Below are positions 26,669 through 35,108 of a DNA stretch of 64,000 bases, piece after piece; position 1 is the stretch's first letter; the number at the start of each line of letters is the position of its first letter. The notes beneath the pieces are model-generated. The model searched no databases and was not told where the DNA came from. It saw nothing but the letters and a program-made list of their open reading frames with translations. This DNA comes from Herpetosiphon gulosus. GTDB taxonomy: Bacteria; Chloroflexota; Chloroflexia; Chloroflexales; Herpetosiphonaceae. A program made the translations under genes and the position numbers. The stretch lies in NCBI RefSeq assembly GCF_039545135.1, contig NZ_BAABRU010000011.1, forward strand, positions 124,001 to 188,000. The letters run 5' to 3'.

Positions 26669-26790
26669 GACGGGCCTCCTTGTGTGGGTGGTGTGTCCGG
26701 AAGTGGCGGAATTAAAAAATCCCACCCCCGGTTAGAGGAGTAGGCGATCATTGCCCTGTCGTATGGCCACGCTGCCATGTGTTACGCTGT

Positions 26791-26818
26791 AGTATACATG
26801 GTTTTGGTAAATTGACAA
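26791..26818 (-). promoter_or_regulatory. Promoter of the small zinc-ribbon gene
   Basis: Minus strand -35 TTGTCA (26813-26818), 16-base spacer, -10 TATACT (26791-26796) with an adjoining TG. It lies about 120 bases upstream of the ATG. Confidence 0.6.
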
Positions 26819-26885
26819 TCGGGCTGTAGCCCTAGAATGGCCCACACTGAAGATGGTACTTGTTCTAGTTTAGGAGCACGTTGGG

Positions 26886-27683
26886 ATGTATTGTTTACAC
26901 TGTCGGCAACGTTTGGAGCTGCGTTTACGTGGTGGCCGCGAGCGCTTGACCTGCCCTGAATGTGGTTGGGTGCATTTTACCAGTGCTCCGGCTGGAGTGG
27001 CCGCCGTTATTCAAAATGATTTTGGTGAAGTGCTGTTGGTTCGCCGAGCTGGCTCATTTCGGGCAGGTTTATGGTGTTTGCCTTGTGGTTACCTTGAGCA
27101 TGATGAAGAAATGCGTCAAGGCTTAGCCCGTGAGGTGCTTGAAGAAACTGGTTTGCAAGCCGAGATTGGCGAAGTGATCGCTGTTCATTCCAATCTTGAT
27201 CGCGAGCCGCCCTACCCGCTTGGTGTTTGGCTACGGGCAACGGTCAGCGGCGGTAATTTGCAAGCAGGTGGCGATGCTGATTTGGCCCAATTTTTCGCAC
27301 TCGATCAACTACCACCACTGGCTTTCAACCACGATGCCTTGGTTTTAGCCCAACTCCAACACCCCGCTGATGCCAGTGTGGCTACGTTAACCCAAGAGAT
27401 GCATAGCTTTGTGCGCTCCAAGGGTTGGTACGAGGCCAATTCAAAACGCCCACAAACTCCGCGTAATTTAGCAATTTCGTTGACGCTTGAAGCGGCTGAA
27501 GTGCTTGAACACCTGCAATGGCGTGAAGAAATTGTCGATCAAACTGAATGGCAGGGCGAGTTGGCCGATGTATTGCTCTATTTGGTGCAATTAGCTGATA
27601 CCACCAACGTCAATTTGGTTGAAGCAGTGCGAGCCAAATTACGCAAAAACGCCAGCCGCGTGTGGGATCAGCCATCTCAATAA
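26886..27683 (+). CDS. Zinc-ribbon Nudix hydrolase fused to a MazG-like pyrophosphohydrolase
   Basis: 265 residues; AGGAG upstream. Residues 1-30 are a zinc ribbon (C3, C6, C23, C26) as in NudC-type and ADP-ribose-type Nudix proteins. Residues 35-150 are the Nudix fold with box G68-x5-E74-x7-REVLEETGL. Residues 165-265 contain FVRSKGWYEANSKRPQTPRNLAISLTLEAAEVLEHLQW and ELADVLLYLVQLAD, the metal-binding ExxE...ExxD pattern of MazG/dCTPase (RS21-C6) all-alpha enzymes. Two NTP-cleaning activities on one chain suggest nucleotide-pool sanitation. Substrates cannot be read. Confidence 0.85.
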   Translation: MYCLHCRQRLELRLRGGRERLTCPECGWVHFTSAPAGVAAVIQNDFGEVLLVRRAGSFRAGLWCLPCGYLEHDEEMRQGLAREVLEETGLQAEIGEVIAVHSNLDREPPYPLGVWLRATVSGGNLQAGGDADLAQFFALDQLPPLAFNHDALVLAQLQHPADASVATLTQEMHSFVRSKGWYEANSKRPQTPRNLAISLTLEAAEVLEHLQWREEIVDQTEWQGELADVLLYLVQLADTTNVNLVEAVRAKLRKNASRVWDQPSQ

Positions 27684-27724
27684 GTGGCTAAAATGAGAGA
27701 ATTAAAACTATTTAATGTCGTTGA

Positions 27725-27754
27725 TTGACAGCCAGCCGCAGTATCCGCTATAGT
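27725..27754 (+). promoter_or_regulatory. Promoter of the small two-helix membrane protein gene
   Basis: -35 TTGACA (27725-27730), 18-base spacer, -10 TATAGT (27749-27754). It lies 58 bases before ATG 27812. Confidence 0.65.
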
Positions 27755-27811
27755 TAAACAGAACTTGTGTTCTATATCAAATGCAAGTTTTGGATGAAGG
27801 AGGTATTGCGA

Positions 27812-27994
27812 ATGAGTCAACAACCTGATCAACAGCAGCAGAATCGGCCATTGCGGCTGATGTTTATGCTAACAATGGTGATTATGTGTATCACTGTGAC
27901 AGTTTTGGTTGTGCTTGGGCGCGATGTAGCCCAATTGGTTAGCGTTGTGGCAGCATTTGCCGCACTGGGCGCATTGCTCTGGCCAAAACATTAA
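27812..27994 (+). CDS. Small two-helix membrane protein, hypothetical
   Basis: 60 residues; AAGGAGG eight to nine bases before ATG 27812. A Gln-rich polar start (MSQQPDQQQQNRP) is followed by two hydrophobic helices (about 17-34 and 38-56). It has its own promoter and a downstream hairpin, so it is likely a separate small transcription unit. No family recognised. Confidence 0.65.
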   Translation: MSQQPDQQQQNRPLRLMFMLTMVIMCITVTVLVVLGRDVAQLVSVVAAFAALGALLWPKH

Positions 27995-27995
27995 C

Positions 27996-28035
27996 CAAGC
28001 CTTGCTGTGAGGGTTGTACCTTGCAGCAAGGCTTG
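27996..28035 (+). terminator. Hairpin after the small membrane protein gene
   Basis: A 12-base perfect stem CAAGCCTTGCTG/CAGCAAGGCTTG (27996-28007, 28024-28035). Only a short T-run follows, so termination may be weak or Rho-assisted. Confidence 0.55.
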
Positions 28036-28185
28036 TTGGCGCTCAATTGCACCAATAGTCCTCAATTTGCAATACCTTCAATTGGTTCGTGGCCGATTAA
28101 TTCACCCTTGGCAGCTACTAGGCGATTGCGTATACTCAAGAGTAGATTTCGCCAAAAGCAACTTGCCTCAAGAAAGGGTTTCCGC

Positions 28186-28863
28186 ATGAAGCCACGATTT
28201 TTTGCGTTTGGCAGCCAACAACTGCATAGCGATGCACCGCAGCATCACTCATTAACCCGCCGCATGATCGGCTGGATCGGCCTGTTTGTAGTTTGTTTGT
28301 TGCTGATTCTTTATAGTTTTAGCCAACTCGATCATATTCCGCTGAGCACGCTCACCCGTGATCCTGCCGATATTACGGGCATGCCGTTCTATTTTGGCAT
28401 CCTCTCGACCTTGGGGGTAATGCTGTGGTCGGCTACGACTGGGATTTGTGGGGTTGGTTGGTTGTTGCTGGAACCCAGCCATCAACAGCGACGCTTTTTA
28501 GGGGCATCAGCACTCTTATCGTTGCTTTTGGCGCTTGATGATGCCATTTTGCTACACGAACGGGTTTTTCCGAAGCATCTGCATATTCCCGAAAATCTGG
28601 TGTTGGCGGGCTATTTAGGCTTGGGGATGGCCTATCTTTTTTATTTTTTGCCACGAATGTTAAGCACAGATTATGGATTGTTTATGTTTGCAGTTGGCTT
28701 TATGGCTTTATCGATGATTTTCGATGTAATTATGCCATTTCATGAGTTAGCCACCTTTACTGAAGATAGCCTCAAATTTGTTGGGATTGTCTTTTGGCTT
28801 AGCTATTTTGGGCGAACTGTTCAAACTATTTTAGCTCAAGCCAAACTCCAACGTTTAGCTTAA
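28186..28863 (+). CDS. Polytopic membrane protein, hypothetical
   Basis: 225 residues from ATG 28186, with an AAAGGG-type site upstream. An in-frame ATG at 28021 would add 55 residues that overlap the upstream hairpin and have poor coding character. It has about six hydrophobic helices. Conserved-looking polar residues sit within membranes: LLALDDAILLHERVFP and MPFHELATFTEDSLKFVG. These acidic and His residues could bind metal or form a channel. No family recognised. A strong terminator follows. Confidence 0.65.
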   Translation: MKPRFFAFGSQQLHSDAPQHHSLTRRMIGWIGLFVVCLLLILYSFSQLDHIPLSTLTRDPADITGMPFYFGILSTLGVMLWSATTGICGVGWLLLEPSHQQRRFLGASALLSLLLALDDAILLHERVFPKHLHIPENLVLAGYLGLGMAYLFYFLPRMLSTDYGLFMFAVGFMALSMIFDVIMPFHELATFTEDSLKFVGIVFWLSYFGRTVQTILAQAKLQRLA

Positions 28864-28878
28864 ATCACCCATTCTGCG

Positions 28879-28911
28879 AAAAGCGCCGTCATGCTGATTA
28901 ACGGCGCTTTT
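28879..28911 (+). terminator. Intrinsic terminator
   Basis: 11-base stem AAAAGCGCCGT/ACGGCGCTTTT (28879-28889, 28901-28911) with T4, just past the membrane protein stop. Confidence 0.8.
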
Positions 28912-29017
28912 GGCTGCCTGCCAATTTTGCAAGGAACTGATTATAATAAGCTAGCATTAATTAAAACGACGCAGCGTGGTAGTTTGTTCGCTGTGTCGCT
29001 GCCAGATGGGGATCAGC

Positions 29018-29566
29018 ATGTCAAACGAAGCGCAATCTCAATCCCGCATTGTTGAAGGATTAACTGGGCGTTTACCATTTTTGATTGGTGGATTAGTTGG
29101 TTTTTTTAGCTTGGTCTTATTGATGCGGATTCGGTATATATTCCATGCGAGTGCTCAGCAACTGGATTTTGAAGGGGTTCAGGCTTGGTTAATTATTGAT
29201 GCAATTATTGTGCTGATTATCGCACCATTAGGCCACACACTAAGCCATAGCTTGGGCTTAATCGTGCAACAACAACCATGGCAACTTCAGCGCCGTTTAA
29301 TCTATCCACGCGTTCGCCCCAGCCAAGCGCTTACTCGTCGCCAGGTTATTGGCTATTTATTAGCACCTTTAGCCTTGAATGGCTTGTTGCTGTTTGGTTT
29401 GCTAATTGAGCCACTTTCGGCCTACTTGGCCTTGTGGGGGGCGGTCAATCTTGGGTTAACCACCAACGATCTTTGGAAAGTTTTGGGCGTTTGGCGCTTT
29501 CCTCAGTCAAGTTCTTTTCGCATTCATGTCAATCATCTTGAGCGAACGGAGGTAGGGCGTGGCTAA
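29018..29566 (+). CDS. Membrane protein, possibly DUF3267-like with altered metal motif
   Basis: 182 residues from ATG 29018. About four hydrophobic helices. APLGHTLSHSLGL resembles the HExxH-type site of DUF3267 proteins but reads HTLSH, lacking the Glu; a later TTNDLWKVL fits the family's distal Asp. If so it is a catalytically dead or divergent member, perhaps only structural. Its last eight bases overlap the ABC-2 permease start, so the two are coupled. The family assignment is tentative. Confidence 0.55.
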   Translation: MSNEAQSQSRIVEGLTGRLPFLIGGLVGFFSLVLLMRIRYIFHASAQQLDFEGVQAWLIIDAIIVLIIAPLGHTLSHSLGLIVQQQPWQLQRRLIYPRVRPSQALTRRQVIGYLLAPLALNGLLLFGLLIEPLSAYLALWGAVNLGLTTNDLWKVLGVWRFPQSSSFRIHVNHLERTEVGRG

Positions 29567-30794
29567 AATTTGGTTTGTTGCTCGGCGCGATCTGCTCTAT
29601 CACCTGCGCAAAAAAGACTTTTATTGGTCAACCTTGGGTGTGCCCTTGCTAATTGGCGCGATTTATCTGTTTGCCCAAGTGTTTGGCGGCGATCCGTCGG
29701 GCCAAACCACCGCCAATCTGTTTATCCCAAGCAGCACCCGCGATCATAGTATTGGTGTGGTTGACCAAGCAGCGGTGCTCAAACAACATTTCGAGGTTGT
29801 TTCGCCAACAACAGTGCTGCAATTTGATAATCGAGCCGTCGCTGAGGAGGCTTTGCGCCAATCAACGATTGAAACCCTGTTTATCATTCCAGCAGATTAT
29901 CATCAATCGGGGGTTGTAACCCGCACCACTCGGACGGCCAGCATTTTCGATCAGGCAGATACGAATGCCTTGCGCACATTGTTGGCGGTGAATCAACTAC
30001 GTTCACCACATATCGATTTTGTACCACTATTATTTGAACCAATTAGCCTGAGCAAAGCTGAGGCAATTGGCCAAAATGTGCGGGTTGCTGGCAATTTAAA
30101 TCAAAATTTTGCAGGCTCAATGGTGCCAATTGGCTTTGCAATGGCGATCTATATCTCAATTTTTATGGGCGCAAGTTTGTTGATGCAGGGAATTTTAGAG
30201 GAGAAAGAAAATCGCACGCTCGAAGTGTTGCTGACCTCGATCTCACCACGCCAATTGCTGACGGGCAAAATGCTTGGTTTAGGCATTGTGGCCTTTATTC
30301 AATTGGGATTTTGGGCAATTCTCGCGCTTGGGGTTTTGCGCGGCCAAGCCATTCGCAATGCGCTCAATCAAGTGCAAATTGACCCAATGACTTGGCTGCT
30401 GTTGGGAATCTTTTTTCTGTTGGGCTACCTTTTTTATGCTAGCTTAACTGCGGGCATCGGGGCAATTAGTCCATCAATGCGCGAATTATCGCAATTAATT
30501 ATTCTGGTGAGTGTGCCAGCGATGATTCCGCTGATGTTTATTACCTCGTTGCTGAGCAAACCCAACGGCGCTTTAGCTCTCACCCTGAGCGTTATCCCTT
30601 TTACCGCCCCATCAACGATGATGCTTCGTTCAGTGATGACGGTTGTCCCACCTTGGCAAATAGGATTAAGTATTGGTTTGCTAGCGTTAGCCGTCGTGGC
30701 AACCCTCAGTTTAACTGCCCGTTTATTTCGTGCCACTATTTTGTTACGCGGCAGTAAATTTTCGGTACGCGGGTTATGGCAGGCGTTGCGCTAG
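29559..30794 (+). CDS. ABC-2 type transporter permease, NatB-like
   Basis: 411 residues from GTG 29559, overlapping the previous gene. The N-terminus MAKIWFVARRDLLYHLRKKDFYWSTLGVPLLIG gives helix 1, then a large extracellular domain (about 40-180). Five or six C-terminal helices follow, with GILEEKENRTLEVLLTSISPRQLLTGKMLG, the coupling-helix motif of ABC2_membrane_3/NatB proteins. It would form an export channel with an ATPase partner, but no ATPase gene is adjacent; the nearest is at 32417, which already has its own two permeases. Substrate unknown. Confidence 0.82.
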   Translation: MAKIWFVARRDLLYHLRKKDFYWSTLGVPLLIGAIYLFAQVFGGDPSGQTTANLFIPSSTRDHSIGVVDQAAVLKQHFEVVSPTTVLQFDNRAVAEEALRQSTIETLFIIPADYHQSGVVTRTTRTASIFDQADTNALRTLLAVNQLRSPHIDFVPLLFEPISLSKAEAIGQNVRVAGNLNQNFAGSMVPIGFAMAIYISIFMGASLLMQGILEEKENRTLEVLLTSISPRQLLTGKMLGLGIVAFIQLGFWAILALGVLRGQAIRNALNQVQIDPMTWLLLGIFFLLGYLFYASLTAGIGAISPSMRELSQLIILVSVPAMIPLMFITSLLSKPNGALALTLSVIPFTAPSTMMLRSVMTVVPPWQIGLSIGLLALAVVATLSLTARLFRATILLRGSKFSVRGLWQALR

Positions 30795-30808
30795 CCCACG
30801 GAGGAATT

Positions 30809-31291
30809 ATGGAATCGATTGTACATATTGTTTTAGCGCTGCTGCGGCGTGAAAATCAGGTGTTATTGGTGCGTCAACAGGGCCAAAATGGCAGTTATTG
30901 GGGCATTCCTGGGGGCAAAGTTGAGCTTGGCGAACATTGGCTCGAAGCCTTTGCACGTGAGGTGCGCGAGGAAACTGGCTTGGTTGCGGCTGCTAGCACC
31001 TTGGCCTATATGTCACAAGTCTATTTGGTCGGCAAAGAGCAAACTGTGGTTTTTTGTGCCTTTGAAGGTACAACCGAAGGCGAAATCGCGATCAACGACC
31101 CCGATAATGAGATCGAAGAGTGTGCTTGGTTTGATCTGCACGATATTCCCAAGATGGTGCAATCGCTGCGCTGGCCCAGCACCCGCCTGCCCTTGCTTGA
31201 TTATTTAGCAGGCAACGTCGAAGCGGGGCGGGTTTGGGCTTTTCGCTCTAATGAAGATAATAGCGAACAATATTTACTGCAAGCGATCTAA
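30809..31291 (+). CDS. Nudix hydrolase
   Basis: 160 residues from ATG 30809, with GGAGGAA upstream; the longer start at 30776 would overlap the permease. The Nudix box GGKVELGEHWLEAFAREVREETGLVA is intact (G-x5-E-x7-REV-x-EE-x-G). IPGGKVELGEHW is typical of the MutT/ADP-ribose family. It hydrolyses a nucleoside diphosphate linked to another group. It follows the permease by 14 bases, so is probably cotranscribed by position only. Substrate unknown. Confidence 0.86.
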   Translation: MESIVHIVLALLRRENQVLLVRQQGQNGSYWGIPGGKVELGEHWLEAFAREVREETGLVAAASTLAYMSQVYLVGKEQTVVFCAFEGTTEGEIAINDPDNEIEECAWFDLHDIPKMVQSLRWPSTRLPLLDYLAGNVEAGRVWAFRSNEDNSEQYLLQAI

Positions 31292-31464
31292 TTGGTTTAT
31301 GCCCGCATTCCCAACCTTTTCACTTACAAAGATAGGTTTTTAACAACGATAGGGTTGGATTCATTGTTGATTTCATGCCCTCACCCCTGCCCCCTCTCCC
31401 ACTGCGGCGAGCGATGGGAGTTCCAACCGTCATGATGGGAAGGGGGTGAAGGCATGCACTTCAG
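31292..31464. other. Convergent intergenic region
   Basis: It separates the Nudix gene (plus) from the SDR gene (minus). A weak AACCT/AGGTT stem with T5 near 31310-31340 may terminate the plus strand. The rest is MITE-like copy B at 31375-31456. Confidence 0.45.
31375..31456. repeat. MITE-like hairpin element, degenerate copy B
   Basis: Imperfect terminal repeat CATGCCCTCACCCC (31375-31388) against 31443-31456, with one mismatch. The inner linker GGAGTTCCAACCGTCATG is the reverse complement of that in copy A, with one difference in its flank. The element is shortened to about 82 bases. Confidence 0.65.
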
Positions 31465-32247
31465 CTAGCCCCGCAATAATGATTGGCCACCATCGATCCA
31501 AATTTCGGTGCCTGTGATATGGCTGGCCGCTTCGGAAGCCAAAAAACCAACCAATTGGGCAACTTGTTCAGCTGTACCAGGTTGACCGTGGGTTAAAGGA
31601 ATATCGCCCTCAGGAAATTCGGCGGGCACGGCCACCGTTTCAATTGCCCGTTTTTCGGTACTGGCTTCGATGCTGGTTTCAATCGCTCCGGGGCAAATCA
31701 CATTGACCCGAATGTTAAATTGACCCAACTCCAAGGCCAGCATTTTGGCCATAGCCACTTGGCCTGCCTTAGTGGTTGAATAGGCAGTTGCCCCAGCATT
31801 GCTAAAAGTACGAGTGCCATTGATCGATGAGGTAATGATAATTGCGCCACCCTGTTTTTTGAGGGCTGGTACAGTTTTTTGCAAGGTCAAAAAAGTGCCA
31901 GTTAAATTGATGTTTAATGTATTTTGCCATTCTTCGAGGGTCAATTGCTCAATCGGTGCCCAAACCCCGTTAATCCCAGCATTGGCAAAAACACAATTAA
32001 GCTTACCCCATGTCTTAAGTGTTTGATCGACTGCTTGTTGCATTTCGTCAGGCTGAGTAATATCGGCAATTAACGCCAAAGCTTTACCCCCAGCCCGTTT
32101 AATTGTATCGACGGTTTGGCTAAGTTCATCCTCGGTGCGGCCAAGCGCAGCGATTTTTGCGCCATTGGCTGCCAAATACAAGGCTGCGGCTTTACCAATA
32201 CCTGAACCAGCCCCCGTTATTAATGCCACTGTATTGCTTAAATCCAT
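31465..32247 (-). CDS. Short-chain dehydrogenase/reductase
   Basis: 260 residues; GAAGGAG before the ATG. Classical SDR: cofactor motif TGAGSGIG (11-18), FANAG (88-91 region), catalytic Ser140/141, Tyr156 and Lys160 in ITSSING and AYSTTKAGQ, and the C-terminal GTEIWIDGGQSLLRG. It oxidises or reduces an alcohol or ketone with NAD(P)(H). The residue pattern after strand 2 (ALGRTEDE) hints at NADP, but this is weak. Substrate unknown; it is transcribed away from the ABC exporter. Confidence 0.88.
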   Translation of the reverse strand: MDLSNTVALITGAGSGIGKAAALYLAANGAKIAALGRTEDELSQTVDTIKRAGGKALALIADITQPDEMQQAVDQTLKTWGKLNCVFANAGINGVWAPIEQLTLEEWQNTLNINLTGTFLTLQKTVPALKKQGGAIIITSSINGTRTFSNAGATAYSTTKAGQVAMAKMLALELGQFNIRVNVICPGAIETSIEASTEKRAIETVAVPAEFPEGDIPLTHGQPGTAEQVAQLVGFLASEAASHITGTEIWIDGGQSLLRG

Positions 32248-32416
32248 GATAATGCTCCTTCCTTCAGTTCACAATCCTTGGATTCAGCCAATGCAAGTTG
32301 TGTGCACCCAATCAGTCTTGGGGCTGATGCTTACTCAGTCATGCGATGGGCTAGCTTTGGGGCCAAGCGGCTTAAACTGAGCCTGTACTCACATCCATGC
32401 CAACGAGGAGACCACG

Positions 32417-33427
32417 GTGTCAGTTATTGATGTTCGTAATTTGGGCAAAACCTACCGCACAATTGAAAAAGAAGGTGGGGTCAAAGGGGCAGTCAAGGCG
32501 CTCTTTCGGCCTCAATATCGCGAAAAAGTAGCAGTTCACGATTTAAATTTTCAGATCGATGCTGGCGAGATTGTGGGCTATATCGGAGTCAATGGCGCTG
32601 GCAAATCGACCACAATCAAAATGTTGACCGGGATTCTCTACCCTACGACTGGCTCAGTTTCAGTATTGGGTCACGATCCGCAGCGTGAGCGCGTGGCCAA
32701 TGCTCGCAATATTGGGGTTGTGTTTGGGCAGCGCAGCCAGTTATGGTGGGATTTAGCGCTGATCGAATCGCTCAATTTGGTTGCCAATATTTATGAAGTT
32801 GAGCCAAGCCGCTACAAGCAATTGCTCAGCCATTTCAGTGAAGTTTTAGAGCTTGATGAAATTTTGAAAACACCGATTCGCTCGATGTCACTCGGCCAGA
32901 AAATGCGGGCCGAACTAGCGGCAGCCTTCATTCACGAACCCAAAATTGTATACCTTGATGAGCCGACGATCGGGCTTGATGTCATGGTTAAACAGCGGAT
33001 TCGCGAATTTATTAAAGATTACAACCAAACTCATAATACCACAGTGATGCTTACAACCCACGATTTAGGCGATATTGAGCAGCTTTGTTCGCGGGTGATC
33101 ATCATTGATGCAGGCAGCAAAGTCTACGATGGGCCGTTGCATGCAATCAAGCAACAATTTGGCAAATATCGCACAATTACGTTTGAAACCAACCAACCAA
33201 TAACCAATGTGCAATTACCACCAGCCTGTGAGCAATTAAGTTTGAGCGAATATAGCCTTGAATTGAAGTTTGATCGCACCCAATTAAGTGCCAGCCAAGT
33301 AGCCACAGCCTTGATGCAACAGCTTGATGTGGCCGATTTTACGCTCAACGAGCCTGATCTTGAGAGCATCATCAAGCATTTATACCAAAATCCCACGGCC
33401 TATAACGAGGTGGCGGTTAATGAATAA
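32417..33427 (+). CDS. ABC-2 exporter ATP-binding subunit
   Basis: 336 residues from GTG 32417, with GAGGAG upstream. Walker A GVNGAGKST (57-65), VVFGQRSQLWWDL Q-loop region, signature MSLGQKMRAEL (degenerate LSGGQ), Walker B IVYLDEPTIGLD and the H-loop TTHD. A C-terminal domain (about 240-336) follows. The N-terminal insert KEGGVKGAVKALFRPQYREKVAV is typical of the COG4586 group. It energises export by the two permeases encoded next, whose starts overlap or adjoin. Confidence 0.9.
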   Translation: MSVIDVRNLGKTYRTIEKEGGVKGAVKALFRPQYREKVAVHDLNFQIDAGEIVGYIGVNGAGKSTTIKMLTGILYPTTGSVSVLGHDPQRERVANARNIGVVFGQRSQLWWDLALIESLNLVANIYEVEPSRYKQLLSHFSEVLELDEILKTPIRSMSLGQKMRAELAAAFIHEPKIVYLDEPTIGLDVMVKQRIREFIKDYNQTHNTTVMLTTHDLGDIEQLCSRVIIIDAGSKVYDGPLHAIKQQFGKYRTITFETNQPITNVQLPPACEQLSLSEYSLELKFDRTQLSASQVATALMQQLDVADFTLNEPDLESIIKHLYQNPTAYNEVAVNE

Positions 33428-34232
33428 ACTTGCTTACCGTTTGCGCACCTATCGCAGTGTGGTTGGCATGAATATTAAAGAAATGCTAGCCTATAATTTA
33501 TGGTTTTGGTCGCAACTTGGAGCGCATCTCTTCCTCACAATTGTGTATGTTTCGTTTTGGAAGGCGCTGTATAGCGAACGTGAAACAATTGCTGGCTTAA
33601 CTATGCAACAAACCCTCACGTATATCATCTTGGCCCGTATGATTGCGCCATTGGTGCAATGGGGCTATACCCAAGAATTTGGCTATTGGATTCGTGAAGG
33701 CACCATTTCTAGCGAATTATTGCGACCAGTTGATTTTCAAGAACGAATTTTTGTTGGGCATCTTACCAGAACATTTATTGCATTGGCCCAACAACTTTTA
33801 GTAACTGGGAGTTTTGCAGTTTTAGTGTTTGATATTCGTTTACCAACTGATCCATTAATTTGGCTAAGCTTCTTAATTTCGTTGTTACTTGGTTGTAGTA
33901 TTTTGTTTTGCTTCGATTGGATCTTTGGTTGTGTCGCTTTTTATTCAACTGAAGTTTGGGGTTTACAAGTGGTTCGAGGCTCAATTTTAATGCTATTTAG
34001 TGGCGTGCTTTTGCCATTAACCATGCTACCTTCATCCTTACAAACAGTTGCCCAATGGATGCCCTTTGCCCAAAGTGTTTCGATTCCTGTATCGTTATTG
34101 AGCGGGATCACGCCATTGGATCAGCTTGGATCAATTTGGTTGCAACAATTGGCTTGGTTAGCGGCAATGTTAATGCTTTCACGCTTGATGTTTCAATTCA
34201 GTGTGCGCAAAATCACGGTACAAGGTGGCTAA
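33420..34232 (+). CDS. ABC-2 exporter permease 1
   Basis: 270 residues from ATG 33420, overlapping the ATPase stop by eight bases. The longer frame from 33324 is antisense-like and not used. Six hydrophobic helices; MNKLAYRLRTYRSVVGMNIKEMLAYNLWFW at the N-terminus and EFGYWIREGTISSELLRPVDFQERIFVG fit COG4587. It pairs with the next permease as a heterodimer, as expected for this three-gene exporter type. Substrate not evident. Confidence 0.87.
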   Translation: MNKLAYRLRTYRSVVGMNIKEMLAYNLWFWSQLGAHLFLTIVYVSFWKALYSERETIAGLTMQQTLTYIILARMIAPLVQWGYTQEFGYWIREGTISSELLRPVDFQERIFVGHLTRTFIALAQQLLVTGSFAVLVFDIRLPTDPLIWLSFLISLLLGCSILFCFDWIFGCVAFYSTEVWGLQVVRGSILMLFSGVLLPLTMLPSSLQTVAQWMPFAQSVSIPVSLLSGITPLDQLGSIWLQQLAWLAAMLMLSRLMFQFSVRKITVQGG

Positions 34233-34234
34233 TA

Positions 34235-35023
34235 ATGCGACGTTATAGCAAACTCTATTGGTATTTCGTCATTCAACGTTTCAAGATTTTGATGGAATAT
34301 CGGCTGAATTTTTTTATTGGTTCGATTTCAACTATACTGTTTCAAGCTGCGAGCATTGTGGCATTGTGGGCAGTCTTGCGCCAAGTTCCGAGTATTCAAG
34401 GCTGGACACTTGAACAAATTCTATTAATTTACGGCTTACTAACCTTATCCAAAGGCATTAATCATATTTTTGCCGATAATCTTTGGGTGATTGGGCGCGA
34501 TTATATTCGGCCAGGTCAATTTGATCGTTTCTTAGTGCGCCCAATTAATCCATTATTCCATCTATTAGCTGATCGAATTTGTCATGATGCGATTGGTGAT
34601 TTTATTGTCGGTTTTAGCTTAGTTGGTTATGCAATGGTCAAGTTGCAATTACCAATAACTTTGGCAAGCATTGGTTTTATTATATTAATGGTCATTAGTG
34701 GTGGCATTATTTTTATTGCTCTGAATTTAATCACTGCGGCAACCGCTTTTTGGATTATGGATTCAATTCCGGTGACCAATCTGGTGTTCAGCACCAATGA
34801 ATTTGCGCAATATCCGCTAACCTTTTATCATCGATCGGTCGGTATTTTATTGACATGGTTGCTACCATATGGCTTTGCCTCGTATTATCCAGCTAGCTAT
34901 TTGCTAGGCCACTCGATTGGCTGGATGGCATGGCTGGCTCCGTTGGTGGCATTAGTCTGTATAACAATCGCCTATCGCTTTTGGGTGTTTGGCCTCAAAC
35001 ATTATGGCAGCACTGGCTCGTGA
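34235..35023 (+). CDS. ABC-2 exporter permease 2
   Basis: 262 residues from ATG 34235, two bases after the previous stop. Six helices; FLVRPINPLFHLLADRICHDAIGDFIVG fits COG3694, the second permease type of the COG4586-4587-3694 exporter. The three genes form one operon ending in the terminator at 35066-35094. A function in drug or lipid export is known for a few relatives only. Confidence 0.87.
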   Translation: MRRYSKLYWYFVIQRFKILMEYRLNFFIGSISTILFQAASIVALWAVLRQVPSIQGWTLEQILLIYGLLTLSKGINHIFADNLWVIGRDYIRPGQFDRFLVRPINPLFHLLADRICHDAIGDFIVGFSLVGYAMVKLQLPITLASIGFIILMVISGGIIFIALNLITAATAFWIMDSIPVTNLVFSTNEFAQYPLTFYHRSVGILLTWLLPYGFASYYPASYLLGHSIGWMAWLAPLVALVCITIAYRFWVFGLKHYGSTGS

Positions 35024-35065
35024 GGATTGCTCTACGGGTTTCTACCCTGAATAGCTAAAATAAAT

Positions 35066-35094
35066 GCCCCACCTTGGCAGCACCAAGGTGGGGC
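35066..35094. terminator. Bidirectional hairpin between exporter and M4 protease genes
   Basis: 11-base stem GCCCCACCTTG/CAAGGTGGGGC (35066-35076, 35084-35094), seven-base loop. It lies between two convergent genes (ends 35023 and 35109), but neither side has a long T-run. Confidence 0.7.
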
Positions 35095-35108
35095 GAATGT
35101 TTAAATAT

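Noticed and set aside
33324-33419. N-terminal extension of ABC permease 1
   Set aside because: These codons lie fully inside the ATPase gene in another frame and do not resemble a permease start; ATG 33420 overlaps in the usual way.
34055-34234. N-terminal extension of ABC permease 2
   Set aside because: Same situation; ATG 34235 follows the previous stop directly.
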